Positions 46,922 through 56,253 of a stretch of 64,000 bases of DNA are shown piece after piece (the stretch's first letter is position 1; each line of letters begins with the position of its first letter). The stretch comes from Rachicladosporium sp. CCFEE 5018 (taxonomy: Eukaryota; Ascomycota; Dothideomycetes; Cladosporiales; Cladosporiaceae). The DNA is taken from NCBI GenBank assembly GCA_002077045.2, contig KZ111169.1:1-64000 (forward strand). Reading direction: 5' to 3'. Position numbers and translations under genes: made by a program. Below the pieces are notes generated by a model. It did no database searches. It saw nothing but the letters and a program-made list of their open reading frames with translations, and had not been told where the DNA came from.

Positions 46922-47478
46922 TTTATAACATAACTCCCATCCGGCTGCATCTCCGCCTTCGTATCCATATGCGTCGCATCGCTTCCATGCCCCGGCTCCG
47001 TCAACCCAAATGTAATCCTCACCTTCCCCTTCAATCGCCCATCAATCAACTCCTTCTTCTGCGCCTCACTGCCGAAATGCTGCACCATGACCACATCCGG
47101 GAAGTTGCCCACAATCGAATGCTCATTCTGCAAATCATTGAACAACCCCAGTCCCTTCGCGGCCAGATGCTCACGGATCACAGCCATCCACAGATTTGCT
47201 CCCCGACCACTAGACTCGTTCTGCCCGCCATACTGCTTCGGCAGACTGAAGCGGAAGAAGCCAGCAGCGTCTGCACGGCGTCGGCATTCCTTGAGCAGGT
47301 CTTCCCATTCTGGGCGTGGAAGGCCTTGGTTGTCCCAGTCTGTGCGGCTATGCTCGCGGCGGTGGTCGAAGAAGCGGTTGTTGTCGTTGCTGTCTTGCAG
47401 GGGCTGGATCTCGCGGGCGATGAAGGAGTCGAGGTCTGCGAGGTGGGTTTGTAGGGCGAGGGGAACGTCGAAGTTCAT
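46922..47478 (-). CDS. Acyl-CoA dehydrogenase family protein, C-terminus lost in gap
   Basis: 185 residues from the ATG at 47478 up to the gap. The N-terminal helical domain (FDVPLALQTHLADLDSFIAREI) is followed by LPKQYGGQ and the FAD-binding ITFGLTEPGHGSDATHMDT signature, where relatives continue NGRKRWNT. The catalytic base and the C-terminal helical domain are missing because of the N run, not because of a visible mutation. The family oxidises acyl-CoA thioesters with FAD; the substrate here cannot be told. Arg/Asn-rich RFFDHRREHSRTDWDNQG suggests the fungal, larger ACAD10/11-like group. Confidence 0.85.
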
Positions 47479-48064
47479 TTTGAGGGATTCGATAGGGAGG
47501 AGAGCGAGAGGAGAGGGAGATTGAGCCTTACCTGGCTGCGCTGGACTTTACATACTGCCTGTATTGTGCGCTGTGCTGTCACGTTTGGTGCAATGCAGAA
47601 GAACAAGACCTCGGGCGAGCTGAGTGGGGAAGTAGCGGCAATGGTCTCGCTTACTCATCTTTGTTTCGGGCATAGCTTTGTTTATTCTGACTTCACTCCC
47701 TTTCTCCTCCCACGACTTGCACGCTTCTTCTCTTCCGTCCACATGGCTTCTCAGCATCTCTTCTGCTGTACTAGCAGTTCACGCATGATGAGAGAGCTGT
47801 GGCTTCATCCGTAGCCCAAACGAGGGGCGGGGACGGACTCAGGACAAGGCTCCACGTTCCAGATACGATGAGGCGCCAGCCTTCTGAGCAACATCTGGCC
47901 GACCTCTTTGCGCTGAGAAAGCGTAACACTAAAGCTTGTGGCGCTCTGCTGGAGTGAAGATCGAAAGGCAGTACAGCTACCGTGTAGCGTGATATGCAGT
48001 CTTTATTCCTTGCACACGCAAGGCTGCTTGCGCGCGACAAAGAATAGGGAAGGAGCTAGATGCT
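47479..48064. other. Upstream region of acyl-CoA dehydrogenase, no gene
   Basis: About 590 bases of normal composition without a supported gene, lying between the dehydrogenase start and the tRNA-like element. Confidence 0.35.
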
Positions 48065-48350
48065 GGTGTCACGTGGCTGCACTCAGCGGGCTCGAACTCG
48101 CGACCTTGATCTCTTACATTTGCGCCACTGGGACATCATGGTGCGCGAAATGTGTTACTGGAGCTCGCAAACAGTCTGATGGAGCGCAAAAAGATCTCGC
48201 GACATACTGGGACTCGAACCCAGGCCTTCCGGGGGGTTAGAGTAGGTGCGTGCGCAAGTGGCGTCCCTCAACAGCCGCGCGGAACTCGTCAATTCACCAC
48301 TCCAGCGATCCCCTCGCACTCTTTTTCCCATTGAGCTACACGCGCGATCA
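48065..48350 (-). repeat. tRNA-like Pol III element (tRNA-derived SINE or degenerate tRNAs)
   Basis: On the minus strand there is an A-box-like gtagctcaatggg (about 48340-48328) and a perfect B box GGTTCGAGTCC with a 5-bp T stem (about 48222-48206). They are separated by about 105 bases, too far for a plain tRNA, and the acceptor stem pairs poorly. About 70 bases further on, a second unit has cccagtggcgc and gagttcgagcccg with a defective T stem. A run of T follows the first unit (gatcttttt), a Pol III terminator. The pattern fits a tRNA-derived SINE or a pair of tRNA pseudogenes; an intron-bearing tRNA is less likely. Confidence 0.45.
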
Positions 48351-48542
48351 CAAAGCGTCCGCAAAACTTGTCAATATACCAGTATCTCAACAACAGCACT
48401 GACCACGTGTGCGCCTTGTAGCGGTGGACTTACACGAGCACATGGGATACAGGGGGACGCGGTCTTACGTTCGATGATGGCTACGAGCTGTGCATATGCC
48501 GTGTGCTATCCATTGCGCGACGGCGAGGGCCGAATCTGGTAG

Positions 48543-49257
48543 CTACTGATCTGTTTTGGGCTTTCTACTGCGCCTCCTGTCCTTGCCGAACCACTTGGCC
48601 ACCTTCCCGCTCGAAAATTCTTTGCTCAGCATCGCAAGCTGTGGACATGGTCAGTGGTGTTCGCGCTCGCCCAAGAACATTGTAATTTACCCCAAGGCTC
48701 TTGCGGATCTTGTCTACCTCATCTTGCTCCTTGTCCAGCAACTCGTTGAAGTTCGTTATTGTGCCCACGATATGCCACTCTTTCAATGCCGGCTGCTTCC
48801 CTAGCTCGTACTGATCTCCGTGGATCAAGAAGCACTTTGAGCCCGAGCAGTGTGCAGGGTTTCAGAGCATGTACAAGCACTTGTTGAGCTCGCAGGATTG
48901 GCAATTCCTCTTGCCGTTGCAACTGCGCTAAGCAACATGGCAGTGAATGCACTGCGGCACGCGGCGATCTGGCTGGGCAGCAGTGTCGGCGTGCGATGTC
49001 GCGCCATCAGTCAGCTGTGCGCTCGAGATCTCGTCGTTGACTTTTGGCGCTGGCTTGACAAGGGACTTGCGACGTGGTGCGAGGTCATAGACGCTCGCAA
49101 GCTTCGGAGCTGGCTCCAGCTGGGTGGGCGCCGATAGAGCGACCACCTCTTGCGTCAACTCATCCGGAGGTACATCGACGGTGCGCGCACTCTTTGAGAG
49201 TACGCGACGCTCGGCTCGGGTGTTCTTCTCGCGCTTGAGGCCACCTCTCTGTGCCAT
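48543..49257 (-). pseudogene. Zinc-cluster-like protein with two in-frame stops
   Basis: Exon 1 (49257-48691) and exon 2 (48638-48543) join in phase over a 52-nt intron (GTAAAT..CACAG) to 221 codons. The N-terminus is basic and Ser/Pro-rich (MAQRGGLKREKNTRAERRVL). The centre has Cys spacing C-x2-C-x6-C-x5-C-x2-C-x4-C (CIHC, SC, NCQSC, KC), close to the fungal Zn2Cys6 DNA-binding motif. A TAG (48930-48928) falls inside the cluster and a TGA (48864-48862) lies just after it. The frame then continues convincingly (CFLIHGDQYELGKQPALKEW, helix, KWFGKDRRRSRKPKTDQ). It is either a pseudogene or carries base errors; the regulatory role is inferred from the motif only. Confidence 0.5.
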
Positions 49258-49696
49258 AGGCAGACCTCGTGCCTGTACGACCCGTCAGCATTCATCATAT
49301 ACGACGTCGTGCTCTGTCGTAGATATACCTTCGGTGCCTCAGACCTCTCTCACAGCTGAGTGAGCTGGTGACAAGCCGCATTGTAAGTCGTACCGCCAAC
49401 GAAGCTTACGGTGGTGATGAAGCAATCTTCGAGATGTAAGGCCTTGATAGCGGACACAGCAGAGAATCAGAGTGATGAGAAGCTTGACGCGAGACGTTGT
49501 ACTTACACGACATTCGTCGGGTTCGATCTCGTACTGGGCCGGACATGAAGCAGGCCGGCTCGTCGAGTCGCGGCACACGTCGCGACAGGTCGTTATTCGG
49601 CTGAATCGCATCGCGATGAATCAGGTACCTCATGCATACACTCCCGCCAACGCCTTCGCTAAACCGCACATCGTCGTTGCTGTCCCGTTCACACGT
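49258..49696. other. Intergenic region, possible small unknown gene
   Basis: Minus-strand frames between 49669 and 49339 (CPAQYEIEPDEC-like segment) may be part of a small unknown gene, but two overlapping frames compete and no splice model is convincing. Confidence 0.3.
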
Positions 49697-50811
49697 TCAG
49701 CTCTTCGGCACCACGAACAGACTAGGCTTCATGCTCAGCTTGCAGAGCTTCGCTATACAGCCCGCTAGTTGAAGGTAGGTCTGCATCCCCTCCAGTATGC
49801 GCATGTGCGTGAAGCCAATCTCGCGGATAAACTCCAGCTTCGTATGTTCGCTGAGCGAGGGCAGCGACTTCGTGACCCTGAACATAGTGCTGATGATGTC
49901 GTGCGACGAGTAGCCAAGGTTCCTGTACTGCAAGTCAGCATTCTCCCTACTTCGTCTTCTAGCAAACCAACATCAACATACCACAGCTCCTTCAACCCAT
50001 CCAACGCATCATCCACCTTCGTCTCCTGACACGCCTTGACCATGGCCTGCACCTTCACCGGATGCGGGGAATCCACAACCTTGAACACATTGTCCCCGCT
50101 CACAAACCCAAACCCAGCATGCGTAGACTGCAGATTGTTGATCGCCTGCCTCATATCTCCCTCCGCACTGAACACCAGCGCAGCGATCCCATCATCCGAG
50201 TACTCTACCTTCTCCGCCTCGCAGATCTGATACAGTCGCTTCACGACCTGCCCGTCCGTGAGTCGTGCGTAGCGCAGGATAGCGCAACGGGACTGTAGTG
50301 GTTCAATGATCTTGTTGCTCTGGTTGCACGCGAAAGCAAAGCGTGTAGTACCGCTGTAGATCTCCATGGTTCTCCGAAGCGCCTGCTGAGCTCCAGAAGT
50401 CATGCTGTCCGCCTCGTCCAGGATGACCAGCTTCTGCCTTCCAGCCGGCAGCGTGACTTTCTTCTGCGCGAAGCCCTTAATCCGATTCCGTACCACATCA
50501 ATGCCACGTTCGTCACTAGCATTCAATTCCAGCACCGCCTCCTTGTAGGCGTCGCCCAACAGCTGTCGGGCGAGACAGAGGACTGAAGTAGTCTTGCCAA
50601 TACCGGGCATGCCGCTGATGATTACGTGCGGCATGTTGCCATCTTTGGCGATGATCTTGAGGCGCTCGATTGTTTCGGTGTTGCCTACTATGTCGTCCAA
50701 GAAGACTGGGCGATACTTTTCCACCCAGGGGAGGTCGTGGGAGGTGGAGGTCTGGAGTTTAGAGGCGGTGCCGTAGGTGGCGGCATCTTGGGAGGACTCT
50801 GCGCGGGCCAT
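49697..50811 (-). CDS. RFC4: Replication factor C subunit 4
   Basis: Two exons (50811-49982, 49922-49697; 59-nt intron) join to 351 residues. The RFC boxes are clear: [18 protein letters not shown], Walker [11 protein letters not shown] (about residues 67-76), [14 protein letters not shown], Walker [10 protein letters not shown], sensor 1 and arginine-finger box [17 protein letters not shown], and sensor 2 [12 protein letters not shown]. The sequence is closest to yeast Rfc4 (human RFC2). It is a subunit of the clamp loader that places PCNA on DNA in the nucleus. It is divergent from the GH47 mannosidase gene. An ATG 12 codons upstream is less likely. Confidence 0.95.
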
Positions 50812-51175
50812 GATCGCAGCGATGTTGTGTTGAGGAGGTGTATGCAAGCTTATTATCGGTATTGGAATGAAGTGAGGTTGGTGAAGTTGAGACGCGTGAA
50901 GTCGCGTGAAGCGGATCGCGAGGTCACATGACTAAGACCGACAGTCTCCGAGGCAAGGTACAATGCCTCCTGAACTGCAATCGAAGAGTTGACTTCCTCA
51001 ACGATATCCTACAAGAGCAAGCGCTGCGACTGTAGGTTTATTCTCGAGACGTCTCCTTGTTCCGACACGAGACGCTCGCGTTCCAGCTCGATCTCACGCA
51101 TGCAAACACGGCCCAGGGTCACACCCGATGCAGCACAGATGAGATAGACATCGCCACCCGCCTGCCGGTCTCACC
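50812..51175. promoter_or_regulatory. Divergent promoter region RFC4 / GH47 mannosidase
   Basis: These 364 bases lie between the two start codons. No individual element could be assigned. Confidence 0.35.
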
Positions 51176-53058
51176 ATGTTCTCAATGCGTCGCTACACCA
51201 TCTATCTGGTCCTCGCAGCCTGCTCGCTGTTCACATTGAACTACTTTCGGACCGAACTCAAGGTAGCATCAACCGCGATCCCACGCATTGGCTCCATAAT
51301 CCCGACATCTGGTCCCAAGGACGATGGCAAGTCGAGTGTGGAAGTCGTTGTACCGAATGGCCCATTCCGATGGAAGGACGTTCCTACGCGCTACCCTGTC
51401 ACCTCGTTCGCAGCAATCCCCACAGCACCACCCCGGAAACTACCCAAGGTTCAATTCGATTTCCCCATCGAGGAAACTCAAGCCGCAGCCACCCGCAAGG
51501 TCCGGCAAGCAGCAGTCCGAGCGGTCTTCGACAAGTGCTGGAATTCTTACCGCAAGCATGCCTGGATGAACGATGAGCTTGGTCCCCTGTCTGGTGGCCA
51601 GAAGAACGGCTTCGGAGGCTGGGGTGCTAACCTAGTCGACAACCTCGACAATCTCTGGATCATGGGCTTCAAAGACCAATTTGAAGATGCCGTCAAAGCT
51701 GCCATGGAGATCGATCTCAGTACTGCTACCGTGGACACGATCAACGTGTTCGAGACTACGATTCGACATCTTGGTGGGTTCCTCGCTTGCTATGACCTCA
51801 GCGAAGACAAGCGATGTCTCCAGAAGGCTGTCGAGTTCGGCGAGATGCTGTACAAGGCTTTCGATACTCCCAATCGGATGCCGATCACGAGATGGAAGCC
51901 GCAGCTCTCTATGCAAGCTCAGCAGGTAGCCGATGAGACTGTGCTGGTAGCTGAGATTGGCAGTCTGACGATGGAGTTCACGAGGCTGAGTCTGCTAACG
52001 GGCGATCCCAAGTACTATGATGCAGTCGACAGAATCACGAAGGAGTTCGCCAAGCAGCAGACAAAGACCAAACTGAAGGGCATGTGGCCTGTTGTTGTAG
52101 ATGCTCGAAAACCAGACTTCACCCAAGACAGCTTGTTCACACTCGGCGCCATGTCTGACAGTCTGTATGAGGTAATCCAACTCTTGATGATCTCAGCCCG
52201 AACGATGCTACTTGCTAACAATCACCCCAGTACTTCCCCAAGATGCACGCCCTCCTCGGTGGCATCGATCCCATCTACGAGCGCATGTACAACCTCAGCA
52301 TGGCCGGCGCAGCATCTCACAATCTATTCCGCCCTATGACGCCCAAAAACGACAACATCCTCGTAGCCGGCAAATCTCGCTCCCACCATATTGACGACCC
52401 CCCAGACCTCGAGCCCGAAGGACAACACCTCGTCTGCTTTGCCGGTGGCATGTTCGCTCTCGGAGGCAAGCTGTTCTCAAACCCAGCGCACGTGTTCATA
52501 GGTCGCCAGCTAACCGATGGCTGTATCTGGGCGTACCGTGCAATGCCACTCGGCATAATGCCCGAAGTCTTCACCATGCTGCCCTGCCCCAAGCCCGACT
52601 CCTGTGACTGGGACGAGAAAATATGGGCTGAAGCCGTCGACCACATCGATCCTCGTCACGAACAGCGCCTCCCTCAAGGTTTCACTTCCATTACAGACTC
52701 CCGCTATATCCTCCGCCCTGAAGCGATCGAGTCGATTTTCATCCTCTACCGCATCACCGGCGATCGCGGTCTCCTCGACACAGCCTGGGAGATGTTCCAG
52801 TCCATCACTAATGTTACCACGACACCGCTGGCGAACGCGGCGTTGACAGATGTTACGTGGAGTAGAGAGGAGCTGAACAAGGGAAGGGGTATTCAGATGG
52901 ATAGTATGGAGAGTTTCTGGATGGCGGAGACGTTGAAGTACTTTTGGCTGATATTTGGGGAGGTTGATGTGTTGAGTTTGGATGAGTGGGTTTTTAATAC
53001 GGAGGCGCATCCTTTCAAGAGGAGACTACCTGCTGAACAGGGGAAGGTAATTGTATGA
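51176..53058 (+). CDS. Class I alpha-1,2-mannosidase (GH47)
   Basis: Two exons (51176-52171, 52231-53058) join to 607 residues. It is a type II membrane protein: a short cytosolic N-terminus and the anchor YTIYLVLAACSLFTLNYF, then a stem and the GH47 domain from about residue 110 (VFDKCWNSYRKHAWMNDELGP, LVDNLDNLWIMG, STVDTINVFETTIRHLGGFL-like segment, LAEIGSLTMEF, HLVCFAGGMFALGG, YILRPEAIESIFILYRITGD, MDSMESFWMAETLKYFWLIF, FNTEAHP). These contain the acidic catalytic residues and the Thr-Glu-Ala-His Ca2+-binding end. The enzyme trims alpha-1,2-mannose from N-glycans in the ER or Golgi. Confidence 0.94.
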
Positions 53059-53272
53059 GCAGCTAATAATGAATCTTGCTACAGTCCACTACCTCCCATC
53101 TTCCATCGCTACTGGAGTGGTCCTTCTTCATTGCTTGGCCCCCGGCTGTCTCCTGTACTGACAAACACATGAAGCGACTCTCTGCAACACATACGCTCTG
53201 ATAGACCATCTTATGCTTCCACGACAGCCTGCCAATCGCCTGCGGTCCTCCAAGCTCCGTCGCAAGGCGCGG

Positions 53273-54574
53273 CTACTCCTGCGCATCCCACGCTCTCGCT
53301 CTATTTCGCCCTCTCTCCTCGCCGCCAGCGTCGTCTTGAGGTCCGTCGCTCTCATTCGGTGAAGGGCGCTTGCCTGAGCGGTCAGCAAGCGACACCGATA
53401 GTGGAACCGGAGTTGATACAATACTGTCGTCGGCGGAGCTGGCGAGAGTAACGCTGCTGCGAGGAATTGACGATGCTTCGGATGCGCTGTCCGGACCCTC
53501 TCCTCCCTCCTCGTCCGCCATGACTTCATCTACGGCATCAGACTCCTTTCGCGCGTCATCTCGATCCTCATTTGCGAGCTCCGCGAGCGCCTCCGCCCAG
53601 TCCCAGAAACCCTGCACAAGTTTCATCTGTTCAGCTGTAGCAGGATAGACGCCTGAGTTGAGTAGGAATATCACATCCCTGGCAGCCTTACGCGCCTCCG
53701 TCCTAGTCTCCCACAAATGGACATCCAGCCGGCGGACCTTGTTGTTCAGAGTATACAACTCTTCATGCTGCTGGCTGATGCGCTCTTGAAGTTTCTCGTT
53801 ATCCGCTTCCAGGCCGCGGTTTTCGAGTCTCGGACTCGCACTGTCCTACCGCTTGTTCTGCATATCTCTGTACTGACCACTTAGGCGCTCGTAGTCGGCG
53901 GCTTTCTCCTCGAGGTCCTCGAAAACTGCATTACGATCACTGCGCATTTCCTCAGTCTCCGCCGCAGCCTCACAGATGCCCTTCTCCCGACGACGAATTT
54001 TGTCCTTCGCAAGCGTCAAGTCCGTCGCCAACTTCGCCGCTCTTTCGCCAGCCAGCTTGACGGTCTCCTCAGCGCCACGCAGCTTTATCTCCATCTCCTG
54101 GATTCGTCCATCCTCGTCCTCCTTGAGTGCATCATTCTCGCGCTGTACTTCGCCGATGAGTCGCTCACGCTCGGCAAGAGTGTCTCTCAGATCTGCGATG
54201 GTGTCGTCGCGTCGTTTCCTGCCGTTTGCTTCGCCATCTCGCTCTTCTCAAAGCGCTGTGCAGAACTCGGCTGCGATTGTGATGACGTCTGGGTTGTTGG
54301 AGGAGTACGCAGCGACGATGAGGCGGACGAGACAGCTGTCGAGGACCTCGTAGTCAATGGCAGTGGCTGATCGAGAGTGTGGAGGAAGGAGAGTTCTTGG
54401 TCGAGCGAGGAGTACGAAGAGTATGTGGAGAAGGTCTCCGTCGGCGTAGGTACGAGATGGTGATGTGTGCTCCCGGTTCAGGTGTCGCCGTGAGTCACGA
54501 TGTTCCAGGCCTGATCTTCCAGTTCTAGATGTGCGGCCCGCGCCGTGAAGTGAAGTGAAGTGAAGTGATACCAT
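53273..54574 (-). pseudogene. Coiled-coil protein gene with in-frame stops
   Basis: One frame runs for about 430 codons, interrupted by TGA at 54248 and TAG at 53846. Between them lies a long charged helix (TIADLRDTLAERERLIGEVQ, KIRRREKGICEAAAETEEM, DLEEKAADYERLSGQYRDM), and after the TAG the helix goes on (NEKLQERISQQHEELYTLNNK) to a conserved-looking VRRLDVHLWETRTEARKAA and an acidic, Ser-rich tail. I found no intron pair that removes the TAG. An intron with an acceptor near the TGA is possible, and the first 109 codons may be non-coding. No family is recognised. Confidence 0.45.
54545..54568 (+). repeat. (GTGAA)n microsatellite
   Basis: About five tandem copies of gtgaa, at the 5' side of the coiled-coil gene that ends at 53273. 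A shorter copy occurs at 56102-56118 at the 5' side of the next coiled-coil gene. Confidence 0.8.
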
Positions 54575-54848
54575 CAGGTGCCTTCCCTGCTGCGGTGGGG
54601 ATTGACATACGACGAAACAAGTGGAAAGGAACGTCTCAGGAGTGGATACATTGAGTTCACCTACATGTACTTGCTCAGTCCTCTAGCGCCCGTGTTGATG
54701 TATCTTCTTCGCGAGCGCCTCGTCCGCCCCATACCGAAGACGCCGATGCCCAGCTTATCAGCATTGCAATACTTCCAGTGACTCTATCCACTGACACTCC
54801 CTCACAGTGATGCTTACCGTATTTCCTCTCCAACAGCATTGACCAGCT

Positions 54849-56008
54849 TTACGTCTCATCGCCGGCGGCTCGCATCCTCTTCAGGCGGTGCTCGTGCATG
54901 CTGTTGCCAACGAGGTCCGCGTCGTCGCAAGGCGGCGAACGCTTGCGCGAGCGAAGAGGGAGCAATATCGAGGCACCAGCGACGCAAGTGTCAGTAGCGG
55001 GTGTGTCGATGTAGCCACTGCCAGTTACCGTGTCGTTGAGAGGGGGAGTATCCGTGTGACGCTCCGCAGTGCCAGCCGCGTCGTCCATCATCTCCGCGTC
55101 CGTTTGCAAAGCCTCAGCCACGTCACCATTTCCTGACTCTGATTGCGCCGCCGTCGATCCAGCGATTGAGTCCGCTTTGTGGCGACATTCAGACGTACCT
55201 GCAATCGCCTGTTCTCATTGGTCAAGCGGAACACCTCGTCTTCTGTCTCCCCCAACTTCTTCTCCAAGTCAAGCTCGGCATAGCACGGGCTGTCAAAGTG
55301 TCTGTCATAGCGAAATTTCGGCTTGCGATACTATTGACGCTCGCGGTACTTCACGCTGCGCTGGAGAGCAGCAATCTCGCGATCCTTGTCCGACAACTCC
55401 TCAGCGTGTGCAGCGGCAATGGTCTTACCGTCCAGCTTCATGTCGTGAATCTTGGCCTCCATCTCACGTATCTGCTCCTGCCGCAGCATGAGCTCCTCTT
55501 GCAAAGTCTCAGACCCAACGCCAGCCAGGTCCATTGCTTCCTTCATCGCCTTCGTCTGCGTCTCCAAGTCTTCTAAAGCTCCCTCCTCGTTGATCTCACT
55601 CTCGTGAATCGCTCTACGAAGATCCATGACCACGCATTCGTCCTCACGTGCTTCTTCTCGGAGTCGCTTGATTGTGTCATGAGCCTCCCATTGATTACAT
55701 TTATCGCAGTAGGACTGTCTGGCTGCAGCTTCGGACTTATGCTTGGTATCGTCGATCCGTTCGGACAGGTCGGTGGTAAGTTCGACAATGTCCTTATTGC
55801 AAGACATCTGCGCGGCAGAGCCCAATTTGGTGATACAGCCGTTGACAAGATCCCACGAGCGCTCGGAAGCATCCGCCTCGTCTTCCATGCGACGGTCATC
55901 ATAGCGTCCGGGAGAGGCGGACGGGGTTGATGGCGCCGTGGGCGGAGAGTGCGTACATGACCAACACATGTTGTGCGCTGATGAGGAGCTGTGAGAGACT
56001 TGATGCAA
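54849..56008 (-). CDS. Coiled-coil hypothetical protein, probably nuclear
   Basis: Three exons (56008-55332, 55289-55199, 55136-54849) join in phase to 351 residues; later Met codons at 55969 or 55888 could be the start. Intron 1 is only 42 nt and its donor is GTATCG; without it the frame would meet TAG at 55331. The middle is a long coiled coil (EEALREDECVV-like, DLETQTKAMKEAMDLAG, LRQEQIREMEAKIHDMK, ELDLEKKLGETEDEVFRLTNENRRLQ). The C-terminus is Thr/Asp-rich with LRSRKRSPP and EHRLKRMRA basic patches that may be nuclear localisation signals. The family is unknown. It lies next to another coiled-coil gene with the same microsatellite upstream. Confidence 0.5.
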
Positions 56009-56101
56009 TAGAGGAGCGTAACACGGACGCAGACTTAACGTGCGTGAGTCACAGCATTGGATCTCTCGTCTTACTGACCAAGCGCAAGCTTGGGCCGAGA
56101 G

Positions 56102-56118
56102 GTGAAGTGAAGTGAAGT
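56102..56118 (+). repeat. (GTGAA)n microsatellite
   Basis: Three and a half copies of gtgaa just upstream of the coiled-coil gene that ends at 54849, mirroring the repeat at 54545-54568. Confidence 0.75.
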
Positions 56119-56253
56119 CGCGAAATCATGCTTAGCATTGCATTCACTTTCCCCTCTGTGTTCACATCTCCAAACTCAACGGACGGTGAAGCATGGCGAA
56201 ACGTATTGCGTCCATCCCGTAAGCGATTCTTTCTTCATCGAGAGTGAAGAATA

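Noticed and set aside
55290..55331. In-frame TAG at 55331 as evidence for another broken gene
   Set aside because: A 42-nt intron with GTATCG..GACAG restores the frame and the following exons also fit in phase.
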